Shown here: positions 53,507 to 63,360 of the stretch, in pieces
How positions within the stretch are numbered: position 1 is the first letter of the stretch
Layout of the letters: each line of letters starts with the position of its first letter
Assembly: GCA_965240325.2 (NCBI GenBank)
Contig: OZ251234.1
Coordinates: 1,426,001-1,490,000 of the forward strand
Length of the DNA stretch: 64,000 nt
Direction of reading: 5' to 3'
Source of the DNA: Rebecca billardiae RCC1528
Taxonomy: Eukaryota; Haptophyta
The notes under the pieces: model-generated
What the model was told of the DNA's origin: nothing
What the model saw: only the letters and a program-made list of their open reading frames with translations
Database searches by the model: none
Program-made: the position numbers and the translations under genes

Positions 53507-54706
53507 ATGATCGGGCCGTCGAGCACGACGCCTCTGCCGGGGATCGTCAGCCAGTACAATGACCGGCTCGGCCGCATATACGGCCCGGACACCCTCGAGG
53601 CGAACTGGTACGAGGAGCGGCTGCAGCGCGAGGGCGGCGTGCTCAACACGAAGGGCGAGGCGCCCGTGCTGCGTCACTTCGAGCCCGAGCTGTCCGCGCA
53701 CCAGCGCGAGATCTCGGGGGACCTCGGGATCGCCTCGCGCATACAGCGCCACCCGTTCATGTTCAAGAGCCGCTCGGTCGTCTCTGACGGGCTCAACGAG
53801 CGGGTGTCGATGAGCGAGACCTTCTTTGCACCACTCGACAAGCGGCCGGCCAACCCGGTGGGCGCGGGGCGCACGACGTCGCACGACCAGATGCTGCAGC
53901 GCTTCGCGCAGCACGACGAGCCCAAGACGCGCCAGAGCAAAGACCGCATGTCCAACATCGAGCACGAGGTCCGGCCCATCGCCGACTCGGAGGAGAAGGT
54001 GCGCAAGAAGATGATCGACATGCACACGCTGCGCCACCTTGATGCGCACCGCCCCTCCGTGCACTCGGCGCGCTCGGGGTTCGGCTCGGTGGTCCCGTCG
54101 CACCCGGAGGGGCACGACGCCCGCTCGTTCGAGACGACGACGGGGCATGCCCTCTCGACGGGCCGCGACCCGCCGAAACTGGAGGTGAGCGCCGCCACGC
54201 CGCGCGCGCTGCGGTCCTGGGTCCGCGACGTCCGCGCGCCACGCCGGGTGTGCGCGCATGGGCATGACGCGCCCTCGTGCACGCGCGCGCCGGCCCCGCT
54301 CGCGCGCGCCGTCGCGCAGCGCCACCAGATGCCGCCGCGCAGCTCGATCGAGCGCGGGGCCAGCTTCGCCAACGGCGGGTACGAGAAGGGCAACACGGAC
54401 TACACCGTGTTCCCGTTTGGGCACGCCAGGGAGGCGGCGGAGGCGATGCACGGCGGCGGCAAGTCGCACTACGGCAAGAAGAGCGTGGTGAAGATCTTCC
54501 AGGAGGCGAACAACCCGCCCTCGGCGCAGGTGCGCCCCGGCCGGCCGCAGCCGGCGAGCAGCCTCGGCGCAACCGGCGAGGCATTCGCGCACACGGCCGA
54601 GCTCGATGGGAGCAGCGGGGACGTCGCGCTCGCAGCAGAAGCGCCACCACAACCCGCTGAGCCCGTGGCTGTGCCGGCGGTGCCAGAAGCTGACGTCGAG
54701 GCGTGA
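53507..54706 (+). CDS. Conserved-looking hypothetical protein, function unknown
   Basis: Exons are 53507..54184 and 54320..54706 (354 aa); the 135-bp intron has the only GTGAG donor seen in the window and is stop-free and in frame, so retention would add 45 residues. The sequence is hydrophilic, without signal or TM segments. Well-ordered stretches such as SQYNDRLGRIYGPDTLEANW, LRHFEPELSAHQREISGDLG and KSHYGKKSVVKIFQEANNPP read like a real cytosolic protein. The Tyr/Gly/Pro-containing short motifs recall axonemal microtubule-associated proteins, but I cannot name a family. Confidence 0.6.
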   Translation: MIGPSSTTPLPGIVSQYNDRLGRIYGPDTLEANWYEERLQREGGVLNTKGEAPVLRHFEPELSAHQREISGDLGIASRIQRHPFMFKSRSVVSDGLNERVSMSETFFAPLDKRPANPVGAGRTTSHDQMLQRFAQHDEPKTRQSKDRMSNIEHEVRPIADSEEKVRKKMIDMHTLRHLDAHRPSVHSARSGFGSVVPSHPEGHDARSFETTTGHALSTGRDPPKLEVSAATPRALRSWVRDVRAPRRVCAHGHDAPSCTRAPAPLARAVAQRHQMPPRSSIERGASFANGGYEKGNTDYTVFPFGHAREAAEAMHGGGKSHYGKKSVVKIFQEANNPPSAQVRPGRPQPASSLGATGEAFAHTAELDGSSGDVALAAEAPPQPAEPVAVPAVPEADVEA

Positions 54707-55487
54707 CGAGTCTTGGGGAGTCCGAGCCAGCGCCTTGGCGATCTCCCGTGAGATGCGCCCCACAACGCGGGTGTCGCCAGGGGCGGCGGGGCGCTGTGTT
54801 CGCGCGGGTCAGGTCGGGCTGCCTACTGACCATGCATGAGCGGTGAGCTGTTGCGGCGGAGGCCCTTTCACCTTTGCCAGGCTGCTTGGCAACTCGCATG
54901 GCCCCGCGTCAGTCCTCCGGGTGGGGCTGACCGCGGCCCGCCGGGGCCGCGGCGCCGCGGCCGCAGCGTCGTGTCTCGCAGTAGTGACACTTAAAGAGCG
55001 CCGCGATCACTCTGGCGGACGATCGACAAGTCCCGCGTTAGGCGGACCACCACGTCCACGAGGCACGCCCCGCCCGCCGCAGCGCGGCCCGCCCGCACCG
55101 CCGCGGCCGCGGGGCCGCGCCCGCGCGGCACGGCCCGCACTCCGCAGCCGCAGGCGCTGAGGCGCAGTCACGCGGACCGACGGAGGGCCCCAGCCCCGAT
55201 ATCGCCATCGGGCACGGCCCGTTAGAACTGCGGCTAGTCAGAGTCAGAGTCTGTTCATCTACATTTGGCGCGCGGGCCCGAGCGTTCAGACTCCGACCGT
55301 CCGAGACTCCGAGACTGCCACTGCGACTGCCACCGACGGACCGAGTTATCAGCGTCCCGGCGCGACTTGCCACTCCGGTGGCGGCGGGTCGGCTGCTGAA
55401 ATTCCATGAGCTGGGCTAGACCTCGTCCAAGGAGGTAGCCAGCTGGATCGCGGCGTGACCCGCAGCAGCCAACGAGCGCGGTCGCCA
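54707..55487. other. Intergenic between convergent genes
   Basis: No gene seen. Very GC-rich palindromic words at 54930-54965 (GGCCGCGGCGCCGCGGCCGC) and 55080-55150, and a run of related CGAGACTCCGAGACTGCCAC words at 55300-55335. Holds the 3' flanks of the genes at 53507 (+) and 55488 (-). Confidence 0.5.
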
Positions 55488-56645
55488 TTACAAAAGCTGC
55501 ACGTCATCGATGATCGTCGACAAGTCGAGCAGCTGGTTCGCGGGCATGTCTCCCTCGTCAAAGAGCAGCGGCGCCATGTCGCCGCACAGCTCGACCGTCC
55601 ACGAGTCATACAAGAGCTCGGCCGGTGCCATGTCAAGCGTGGGCCACGGCTCCTCGCTCGAGTCGGCAAAGAAGTTCGACTCGTCTGCCGACATAGGCGG
55701 GAGCGGGCTCAGCGCGTGTCCCCGCGCCAGCGTGGCGTCTGTGGCGGGCAGCGTGTCCGCCCCCGTGTCAGCTGTGGTCTCGCTGTCGCGGTCGCGCTTG
55801 CCGCATGCGGACGGCCTGCTCAGAGGTGTGGGCATCGCGGTGCCCACGACGAGCGCGCGCGTTGGCTTCCGCGCGCCCTTCTTAGGGGCCGATGAGCGCT
55901 CTGTCTCTGCGGAGGAGAGCGACGTGCCGGCCCTGCGCTCGTCGGAGCGGTCGGGCGTCTGCGGGCTCATCCCAGACGCGGTCTCGGCGGCGACCACGGT
56001 GCCAAGCTGCTCGGCGAGCACGCCATCCCAGGCGAGGGGTTCGTGGTGTGTGAGCTTGCAGTGCCGCTTGAGCGTGGACTGCGTGCGCAGCTGCAGCCCG
56101 CACGAGCACGCGAAGACGCGGCCGCAGGCCTTGAGGTGCATGGTCAGGTCCTCGCGCACGGCAAAGGCCTTCTTGCGGCACCGCTCGCAGAGGTGCTCCT
56201 TCTCGCCTGTGAAGTGGCGGCGGAGGAAGTGCTTCTTCGCCTGGTACTTCGTCGCGAACTTGCGCGGACAGATCTCGCAGACCGCGTCCTTGTCCCACTT
56301 GCCGTTCACCAGCGGCTCGTGGGAGGAGGTCGAGGGCGTCGTGCGCGGTGAATCAAGCGCCTTAAGCGCCTCGGCGGCAGGCACGCGCCGGCGTTGGCTG
56401 GTCATAGGCGTGCCAGCGCGCGGCACGCTCATGAGCGACGTCGGAAGCGACGCGAGGACCGGGCTAAGCTGCTTATGCGAGGTTGGCGACCCGATCTCGA
56501 GCTCCATGTGCATGCGGTGTGGCGCGGGTGAGCGGCGGTCGGGCGGCGATGTTCGGAAGGGAAGGCCGGTGGGTTGCGAAGGTAGCAAGCGCGGTTTTGG
56601 GAGACGTGGCGAACGAGTGTTTCGTCCTCGAAGTCGAGCGAACAT
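55488..56645 (-). CDS. C2H2/C2HC zinc-finger transcription factor, IDD/STOP1-like finger order
   Basis: 385 aa from the ATG at 56645; a shorter start is possible near the MHMELEIGSP segment. Three consecutive fingers are visible: CEICPRKFATKYQAKKHFLR with RH (C2H2), CERCRKKAFAVREDLTMHLK with AC (C2HC) and a C-x-C type ACSCGLQLRTQSTLKRHCKL with TH. The C2HC finger followed by a C-x-C finger resembles plant IDD and STOP1 factors. The C-terminal third is acidic and Ser/Thr/Pro-rich and ends with hydrophobic-acidic clusters (NQLLDLSTIIDDVQLL), a plausible activation domain. Targets unknown. Confidence 0.75.
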   Translation of the reverse strand: MFARLRGRNTRSPRLPKPRLLPSQPTGLPFRTSPPDRRSPAPHRMHMELEIGSPTSHKQLSPVLASLPTSLMSVPRAGTPMTSQRRRVPAAEALKALDSPRTTPSTSSHEPLVNGKWDKDAVCEICPRKFATKYQAKKHFLRRHFTGEKEHLCERCRKKAFAVREDLTMHLKACGRVFACSCGLQLRTQSTLKRHCKLTHHEPLAWDGVLAEQLGTVVAAETASGMSPQTPDRSDERRAGTSLSSAETERSSAPKKGARKPTRALVVGTAMPTPLSRPSACGKRDRDSETTADTGADTLPATDATLARGHALSPLPPMSADESNFFADSSEEPWPTLDMAPAELLYDSWTVELCGDMAPLLFDEGDMPANQLLDLSTIIDDVQLL

Positions 56646-57405
56646 TTGTCTGCGAACACCCCAATCGCCCCAATCTCACGCGAGATAGCTACCGCGCAGG
56701 TTGGGACCGACACGCGGGGGAGCACGATCATAGGCAGTTTCGGCGGAGTAGTGGTCCCATATTGACGTTTTGGTTGATCGTCACGAATTATGAGGCTTAA
56801 CTATGGGCCGAAAGGCTGATTTCTTACCGGCGCTTACCACCGAAGTTCCACTCCCCGGTTCCGCGTGCCGGAGTGGGCGATTATTCTGGAGGTGATTGTT
56901 CGGCAGGACTTGGTGAATTCGCGAGCATTACTACCGCTTTGTCTTGACCATTTCGTTAGGTCGGGCCCTTTTGACATTGGTAGCTCAGGTAATGGCCAAT
57001 CACAATCATCGCGCGCTTGGTATGAAACGATTATTGAAACGATTCTCGTCAAAAACACCCGCGCCCATTTTGAGTCGGCCCCAGACTGAGCAAGCAAGCT
57101 ACAAGCTTGAGGGGCGACCGCGCGCGCAGAGCTGAGTAGCTAGCAATGGCGTCTGAGCCGGGCGTCCGTACGAGTGACCGTCCATAAGCCCCTGCCACTT
57201 TTTGAGCCCGGTTTGCGCCTACTATGGGCGGCTTAATGCGAGAGTGGAGAGTGGCGGGCGCCCACAGCGAAGCCGTCAGACGTGTTGGCAGGGTCGAGTA
57301 GCCCCGGCCCCCGCCACGCGCCAGCCCCGTGGCCGTGCGTCCACTCTCTCCGCCGTGGCCGTGGCCGCGCCGGTGACTCTCACTCCGGCTACGCCGCGCG
57401 GCGGC
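56646..57405. other. Intergenic, mixed composition
   Basis: No gene seen. This is one of the less GC-rich stretches of the window and leads into the inverted-repeat nest. It holds the promoter side of the zinc-finger gene. Confidence 0.45.
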
Positions 57406-57428
57406 CGGGGAACTTACAGTCAGACGCT

Positions 57429-60025
57429 CTGAATCGGCCCCCTCGCTCAGAGCGCTCTGAGCGAGGGGCCGATTCAGAGGGTTTTCCGCCCGCCCCACTG
57501 GCGAGCGCGGTGCGGGACGCACGTATCGCACTGGGGCGGTGCTCAGCACTGCACTCACGGCGCGCCGCGATGTGTTCGGGCGGTGGACGGGGCTGAATCG
57601 GCCGAGAGTGACGGTGCGATGGGCCGTGGTGACTCTGCCATCACCCAGTGATCTCGTGCGGTGCCAGCTCGCCCTTCGCTTCGTCGCCACTCGCACTCGC
57701 ACCAGTCGCGTGCGCCCATGGCTTGCCTTTCGCGCGCTGTGTTCCCGCGCAGTGTGTGCTTGGTAGCAGGGTGCTGGTGGCCGGTGGTTGCCGGCGCGGA
57801 GGAACGAAATGTTTGCAGCTACGCTACATCCCAGACGCCATGTGCCCGTCCTCGTCGAGCGATGGACAGACACGCGTGTCGCGCATGCGCTCGCGGAAGC
57901 AGGCTGCACGGCGGCGCGCGGGCCTGGCTGCACGCGCAGGACAAGCTGCACCACACAGCTGCCCCCGCCATGAGCCCCAGCTGCGTACGCACACCTCTTC
58001 CGTGTTGTCTGATCCGCCAGGCCGACACGGTGCGGAGACTGCGTGCGTGAGACACCAACAGTCAGCGGCCACAGCGCACACGGTTGCGTGCGGCAGCAAT
58101 CTGGCTTACAGCTTTCTCTCGGAAGCGATGGCCACGTCGACCGGCTGGCAACGTCGGTGCGCTAAGCGATGGCGCGACATCGCTGCTACCTGCCGTTGGG
58201 GACCCCTCGCGCAAGAAAGCCCTCGTTCCTCGTCGGAAGGGCGGGCGCGACCGCGCCACGCCTCCCTCGCGCTGCTCGCATTGCTCACGGCCACGCTTGC
58301 GCTCACGCTCGCGACATCGGCCGCGCCACCGCCCGTGGTAGTGAGCTCGGTCACCACCGCCGTGGTGCTTTCGGGTGCTTTACGTTTGCCCTGGCCTACC
58401 GTGCGCCGGCAGCCGCCAGGCGAGTGCATTGGCCTCCGGCCGGCAGGGCGGCCGTTCTCACTCTGCGAGTGCGCGCGCTGGGGCGAACTGCTTCGGCATG
58501 CCCGGCGTCCTGATTCAGACGGCAAGTGCATCTGCATCCGCCCGACACGCCGCCCACTGAGCGCCAGGCGCCGCACCGATGGTGCTATTGCTGCAGCTGA
58601 GCGGACCTGGTGCCGAGCGTCTGACGCTGTGCATGTTGCGAAACCCACCGCCATTGCCGCACCCGTCCGCATGCGCATGGGTCAGCGCTGCTTGAGGTGC
58701 TGCCGTCAGGCGCGCGCGGCGAGCGGCCTCCACCATCGGCACCGCCGCCGAAGTGCCAGACGCGGAAGGGGCTGTCTCGCCCACGTACAGCGCTAAGCTG
58801 CGCGCCGGGCGGGACACGCCCACCACGCCCGGCGGGTACGAAGTCCTCCTAAGGCTCCGAGCGCCGACGCTGTACGCGGTGACGAGTTGAGCCCTGCTGC
58901 ACAGCTTCTGCAAACGCCAAGTCTCGGACTCTGCGCAAGCTGGATTTTTATTTTAATTAAAATCCCTGCAAGGCGGAATGAAAAAGAGGCTGCATAAAAT
59001 CCCAATCCACAAGTCATCTCCCCTCATAACGCTGGTACGGCTGCGTTGAAGCTGCCAACGCGAGCCACAACAGTTGTTGTCCCAGCCGCAGCATCTGCAG
59101 CAGCTGCTTGGAGCAGGACTCCCGCGACAGCGACCCCCCGAAGCACCTTCCCGCGCGGCTGCTCGGACGACTGTGTCCTCAGATTGCCGCCGCTCAGCCG
59201 ATCGTCGAGCCACAGCTGCCGGAGGTGCAAGGGCTGCGAGTGCTGTTGGCGATATGTCAGCAAGTGCGGGTGTGCCAGCGGCAGCGATGGGGCGACTGCC
59301 ACCGGCGCTGTTGCTGTTTCATCAATCGAAGCAACGGCTGCATCAGCTGCTGCGCGCCGCCGCATGTGCCAGTGACCTGTGTGCGCCGTGGCCGCTGACT
59401 GTCGGTGTCTCACGCAGTCTCCGCGCGGTGTCGGCCTGGCGGATCAGACAACACGGAAGAGGTGTGCGTACGCAGCTGGGGCTCATGGCGGGGGCAGCTG
59501 CGTGGTGCAGCTTGTCCTGCGCGTGCAGCCAGGCCCGCGCGCCGCTGTGCAGCCTGCTTCCGCGAGCGCATGCGCGACACGCGTGTCTGTCCATCGCTCG
59601 ACGAGGACGGGCACATGGCGTCTGGGATGTAGCGTAGCTGCAAACATTTCGTTCCTCCGCGCCGGCAACCACCGGCCACCAGCACCCTGCTACCAAGCAC
59701 ACACTGCGCGGGAACACAGCGCGCGAAAGGCAAGCCATGGGCGCACGCGACTGGTGCGAGTGCGAGTGGCGACGAAGCGAAGGGCGAGCTGGCACCGCAC
59801 GAGATCACTGGGTGATGGCAGAGTCACCACGGCCCATCGCACCGTCACTCTCGGCCGATTCAGCCCCGTCCACCGCCCGAACACATCGCGGCGCGCCGTG
59901 AGTGCAGCGCTGAGCACCGCCCCAGTACGATGTGCGTCCCGCACCGCGCTCGCCAGTGGGGCGGGCGGAAAACCCTCTGAATCGGCCCCTCGCTCAGAGC
60001 GCTCTGAGCGAGGGGGCCGATTCAG
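57429..60025. mobile_element. Element B: about 650-bp inverted repeats tipped by palindromes
   Basis: 57429-58081 and 59379-60025 are inverted copies with few mismatches and a 4-bp indel. Each outer end is itself a near-perfect palindrome of about 47 bp (CTGAATCGGCCCC...GGGGCCGATTCAG around CAGAGCGCTCTG). The single-copy centre (58082-59378) has frames in both directions but no recognised protein. No obvious target duplication; the host sequence at the insertion already reads CTGAATC. Confidence 0.75.
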
Positions 60026-60074
60026 CAAGGAGACTTTAAAAAACCACTGGGGAGGAAGGCAAGTGGACCCATGC

Positions 60075-61204
60075 CAAGGGCGGTAAGGGCTGTCAACTCC
60101 CAGTGGCGCCGAGTGGCGGAGGTTGGTTGCCCCTCAACTCGTGCGGCCTCGCGGCGCAGCGGCTAAGTCTCCTGGGGCGCCGCCCAGGAGGGCGCGTGGG
60201 GTGCGCACGCCGCGTGCTCCTGCGGCCGCGGCAGCGGCCGCGGACACGGCGCGCGTGGTTGGTCGCATGCTAGACAGTATGTAGTACCCTCCCACGCCGC
60301 GCGCCGTGCTCGCCGGTGCCCTCGCCGTGCCTCAGGCCAGCCGCGCACGCGCGCCGCACCAATGGCCAGCCGTGGCCACGCGCCAGCCGCCGGCGCGCGC
60401 GCGGTGCGCGGTGCGGTCGGCGCGGGTCGGGCGCGCGCCCGGGGCGAGGCTTGTGTATGATGGGCGCGCGTCATGCCGCCTCGCGCCGCCGCACACGAGC
60501 TTGATCACGTTCCACGCGGCTGCTGAAGGGTGCTCGTCGAGCATTCCTCGGCCATCAGAAATGAGCTTGGACAAGCGGCTGTGAGCGCACTGAGTGCGAG
60601 GAACGCGAGCACTTGGGGGCTCGCGTGCCATAGTATGATGCTAGTCGTGCTCATATCAGTGGTCTGCGCTTGTCTATCACGCGTCGCTGCCTTCCCATGA
60701 TCGTCTCAACATGAGCATTTTCAAACATGGCAATGCACACTCGACAGCATGAGAACGCGTGCGCGCCGACCCATGCGGGCTCCAGCGCGGCGGCGCGAGG
60801 CGGCATGACGCGCGCCCAACATACACAAGCCTCGCCCCGGGCGCGCGCCCGACCCGCGCCGACCGCACCGCGCACCGCGCGCGCGCCGGCGGCTGGCGCG
60901 TGGCCACGGCTGGCCATTGGTGCGGCGCGCGTGCGCGGCTGGCCTGAGGCACGGCGAGGGCACCGGCGAGCACGGCGCGCGGCGTGGGAGGGTACTACAT
61001 ACTGTCTAGCATGCGACCAACCACGCGCGCCGTGTCCGCGGCCGCTGCCGCGGCCGCAGGAGCACGCGGCGTGCGCACCCCACGCGCCCTCCTGGGCGGC
61101 GCCCCAGGAGACTTAGCCGCTGCGCCGCGAGGCCGCACGAGTTGAGGGGCAACCAACCTCCGCCACTCGGCGCCACTGGGAGTTGACAGCCCTTACCGCC
61201 CTTG
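60075..61204. mobile_element. Element C: foldback with 418-bp arms and 7-bp target duplication
   Basis: 60075-60492 and 60787-61204 are inverted copies of equal length (418 bp) with very few mismatches, starting CAAGGGCGGTAAGGGC. CCCATGC occurs directly on both sides (60068-60074 and 61205-61211). The unoccupied site, CCCATGCTC, survives in the other arm of element X, which proves an insertion with a 7-bp duplication. The 294-bp centre does not code. Confidence 0.85.
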
Positions 61205-61586
61205 CCCATGCTCCGTACCCCGCGGTTCCAGAGTCCGGTGTTTTGGAAGCCTGGCCACAGTGGCTTTTTGTCCGGAGATCGTTCAGAATAGGCGTTTCGG
61301 CTAGAAAATCACCGCTGAAGCCTGCAAAATCACCGGACTTCAGAACCGCGGGGTACAGAGCATGGGACCGAGCTCGCACTGGGGGCTTCCTCCCCAGTGG
61401 GTTATTTGTAAGACCCCTTGGATTCAGAGCGTCTGACTGTAAGTTCCCCGCGCGGCGGCCGGCCCGCAGAGCCTCGGCAGAGCGAGTCGGCGGTTTCAGT
61501 CGTCCCTTCGCGCTCAGGTCGCCACGCCGTTGGGAGAGAACAGCAAAGTGGCAGGGGTTTATGCCGCACACCCTACCGACCCTTCA

Positions 61587-63050
61587 CTATGTGTTCTCGA
61601 CGGCACAGTGCATCACCTCGCGCAGCACGACGGCACGCGTCTCGGCCGCGCCGGCGTGCTCGGCCTCACGCTGCTTGGCGGCCAACACGGACTTGGTCTT
61701 CGCCCGGGGGCGGGATGTGACTTTGGCAAGCAGCAAACGCGGCGTGATGCGTGGCTTGATGCGTGGCGACAGAGCCGTCTCACTCGCGCCATCCCCAGCC
61801 GCGAGCAGCTTGGCCAGATGCGGGAAGTGGCTGAAGACGTGCGCGACCTGCGCATTCGCGGTGCGCAAGCTCCCTGCGGTCGCCGATGCGCTGGGCGGTG
61901 CATCCGCTGCTTCCGCTGCTGCACAGGTGCACGGCTTGAACGCGCCCTCGATGCCACCCAGCACTCCGAGCGCCGCCGTCGGCAGGCATGTCCCGAGCGG
62001 CTCGTCCGCAAAGACGCACGCGTCGTGCGTGAGCGCGACCTCCACGACGGCTGCCCCCGTCACGGAGGAGAGCTGCACGCTGTCCAGCCCCGCCGCGCGT
62101 GCGCCGATGGCGATGAGGCCGTCCTTGGCGGGCAGGCAGAATATGCGGCCGGCGGCCCCGCCGCGCAATTTGGCGAGCTTCTTGGCCACCTCGGGCTGCA
62201 TGCGGCACCACGCCTCTGCCCGCTGGAAGCCGTCACGTTCCCGGCCCAGCGCAGTGCAGTCACCCAGCGAGAGCACGGGCGTCTGGCTAAGCTTCGCCAC
62301 GGGCGGCACCCACGCGCAGAAATGCCGCAGGTGGCCCGGGTGCAGTCGGCTCGTCGGCGTGACGTTGACGGGCCGGCCGCGCTGGTCGACGTCCGCCGCG
62401 GCACGGCAGAACCTGCCGATGGCAGTGCTGCGCGGCATCGACGCGGTGCGGCCGAGGCTGACGTGCACGCCCGATCCGCGCACGGCGTACGCCCAGCAGC
62501 CGTACCCGACCCCTTCCGGGAAGACGCGGGGCCACTCGTGCAGCACCTCGACCCGCGCGCCGCTCGGGCTGAGCAGCGCGACCTCGGGCCAGTCGGGCTC
62601 CCGCCTCGCCGGGCGCGCGCGCGAACGAAGCGGGTGCATCAGGACCGACGGCCTGGCGTGCTTGACGGAGATGTGCGGCGCGTTCGAGAAGTAGAGCCCT
62701 CCACACGTGAGCGATGGGCTGGCACCCTTCTTCGTCGCGTTTGTCTTCACACTCAAAGAGTGGAACACGGTGAAGCGCGAGACATCCACGCGGCCGACCG
62801 CCTGTGCGCCATAGATCGTGCGGACGTAGTCACGCCAGGGCGCCCACGCCGCCTTTGCACTCGCCGGTGTGGGGAGTGAGGCCGCGAATGCGGTGGCCAC
62901 GGCGCAGCTGTCCAGGAAGTACGTGGAACGCCCGTCGCCCAGCGCAGACAGACACGCCCCCGCGTGCCATCGATGCTCGGCTGGCACGCCCCCGTGAACA
63001 GCCGACGTCAGCAGAATAAGAGCAGCACGGCGCCGCCATAATTGCGCCAT
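61587..63050 (-). CDS. Secreted or membrane-anchored orphan protein
   Basis: 487 aa, intronless. The ATG at 63050 starts a signal peptide (MAQLWRRRAALILLTSAVHG). Ordered segments include RDYVRTIYGAQAVGRVDVSR, FTVFHSLSVKTNATKKG, GVGYGCWAYAVRGSGVHVSL, HPGHLRHFCAWVP and GLIAIGARAAGLDSVQLSS. There are Asn-glycosylation sites and eleven or more Cys residues. The GCWxYxxxGSGVxVxxGR pattern seems to recur in uncharacterised protist proteins, but I cannot name a family. The 3' end lies 137 bp from the inverted-repeat nest. Its start codon overlaps that of the rightward methyltransferase fragment. Confidence 0.65.
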   Translation of the reverse strand: MAQLWRRRAALILLTSAVHGGVPAEHRWHAGACLSALGDGRSTYFLDSCAVATAFAASLPTPASAKAAWAPWRDYVRTIYGAQAVGRVDVSRFTVFHSLSVKTNATKKGASPSLTCGGLYFSNAPHISVKHARPSVLMHPLRSRARPARREPDWPEVALLSPSGARVEVLHEWPRVFPEGVGYGCWAYAVRGSGVHVSLGRTASMPRSTAIGRFCRAAADVDQRGRPVNVTPTSRLHPGHLRHFCAWVPPVAKLSQTPVLSLGDCTALGRERDGFQRAEAWCRMQPEVAKKLAKLRGGAAGRIFCLPAKDGLIAIGARAAGLDSVQLSSVTGAAVVEVALTHDACVFADEPLGTCLPTAALGVLGGIEGAFKPCTCAAAEAADAPPSASATAGSLRTANAQVAHVFSHFPHLAKLLAAGDGASETALSPRIKPRITPRLLLAKVTSRPRAKTKSVLAAKQREAEHAGAAETRAVVLREVMHCAVENT

Positions 63051-63219
63051 GCGCACGCCGCCGTCGTGCACGATACTCGACCTCGGCTGCGGGAACAGCG
63101 CGGTGCTGCTCATGCTCGCGCACGCGCTGCCACACGCGCGCTGCGTCGGCAGGCGCGCGCCGAGGCGCGGTCGTGCCCGTTGGCTGTCTGAGAGGTTTTA
63201 TTTCGAAAGAATTAATTGA
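63049..63219 (+). pseudogene. N-terminal fragment of a SAM-dependent methyltransferase
   Basis: 56 codons. TILDLGCGNSAVLLMLAHAL followed by PHARCVG is an excellent methyltransferase motif I (SAM-binding ExGxGxG-type loop and the next helix/strand). After about residue 34 the sequence turns into Arg-rich and AT-rich DNA and stops at 63219, and no continuation is seen before the window end. Either a truncated pseudogene or a first exon whose next exon lies beyond the repeat array. Its ATG (63049) and the leftward gene's ATG (63050) share the same CATG. Confidence 0.55.
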
Positions 63220-63360
63220 TGCTATTTGCCGATATGATCGGCTACGCCGATCCTCGGGTAGTAAACAACGAAGTTGAGGGCGCACGGCCCTGACAGTAGT
63301 TGGGAGAGCAGGGAGGTGTCACCAAACCGAGCTCAGAATGAGGAGTGTACAGAGCTAAGC

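Larger units (their letters stand above)
57406..61450. mobile_element. Nest of inverted-repeat elements; outermost element X with 30-bp perfect TIRs
   Basis: 57406-57435 is repeated exactly inverted at 61421-61450. The arms of X continue inward on the right (61421 back to about 61331) and, interrupted twice, on the left (60026-60074, then 61205-61240). They share CACTGGGGAGGAAG and TACCCCGCGGTTC, so X was a foldback element of a few hundred bp. Two younger elements, at 57429-60025 and 60075-61204, sit inside its left arm. No transposase frame is recognised anywhere in the nest. Confidence 0.75.

Noticed and set aside
57049-60086. Paired open frames on both arms of element B with identical translations
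   Set aside because: The identity is explained by the inverted repeat; the proteins lack motifs and are Arg/Ser/Ala-rich.
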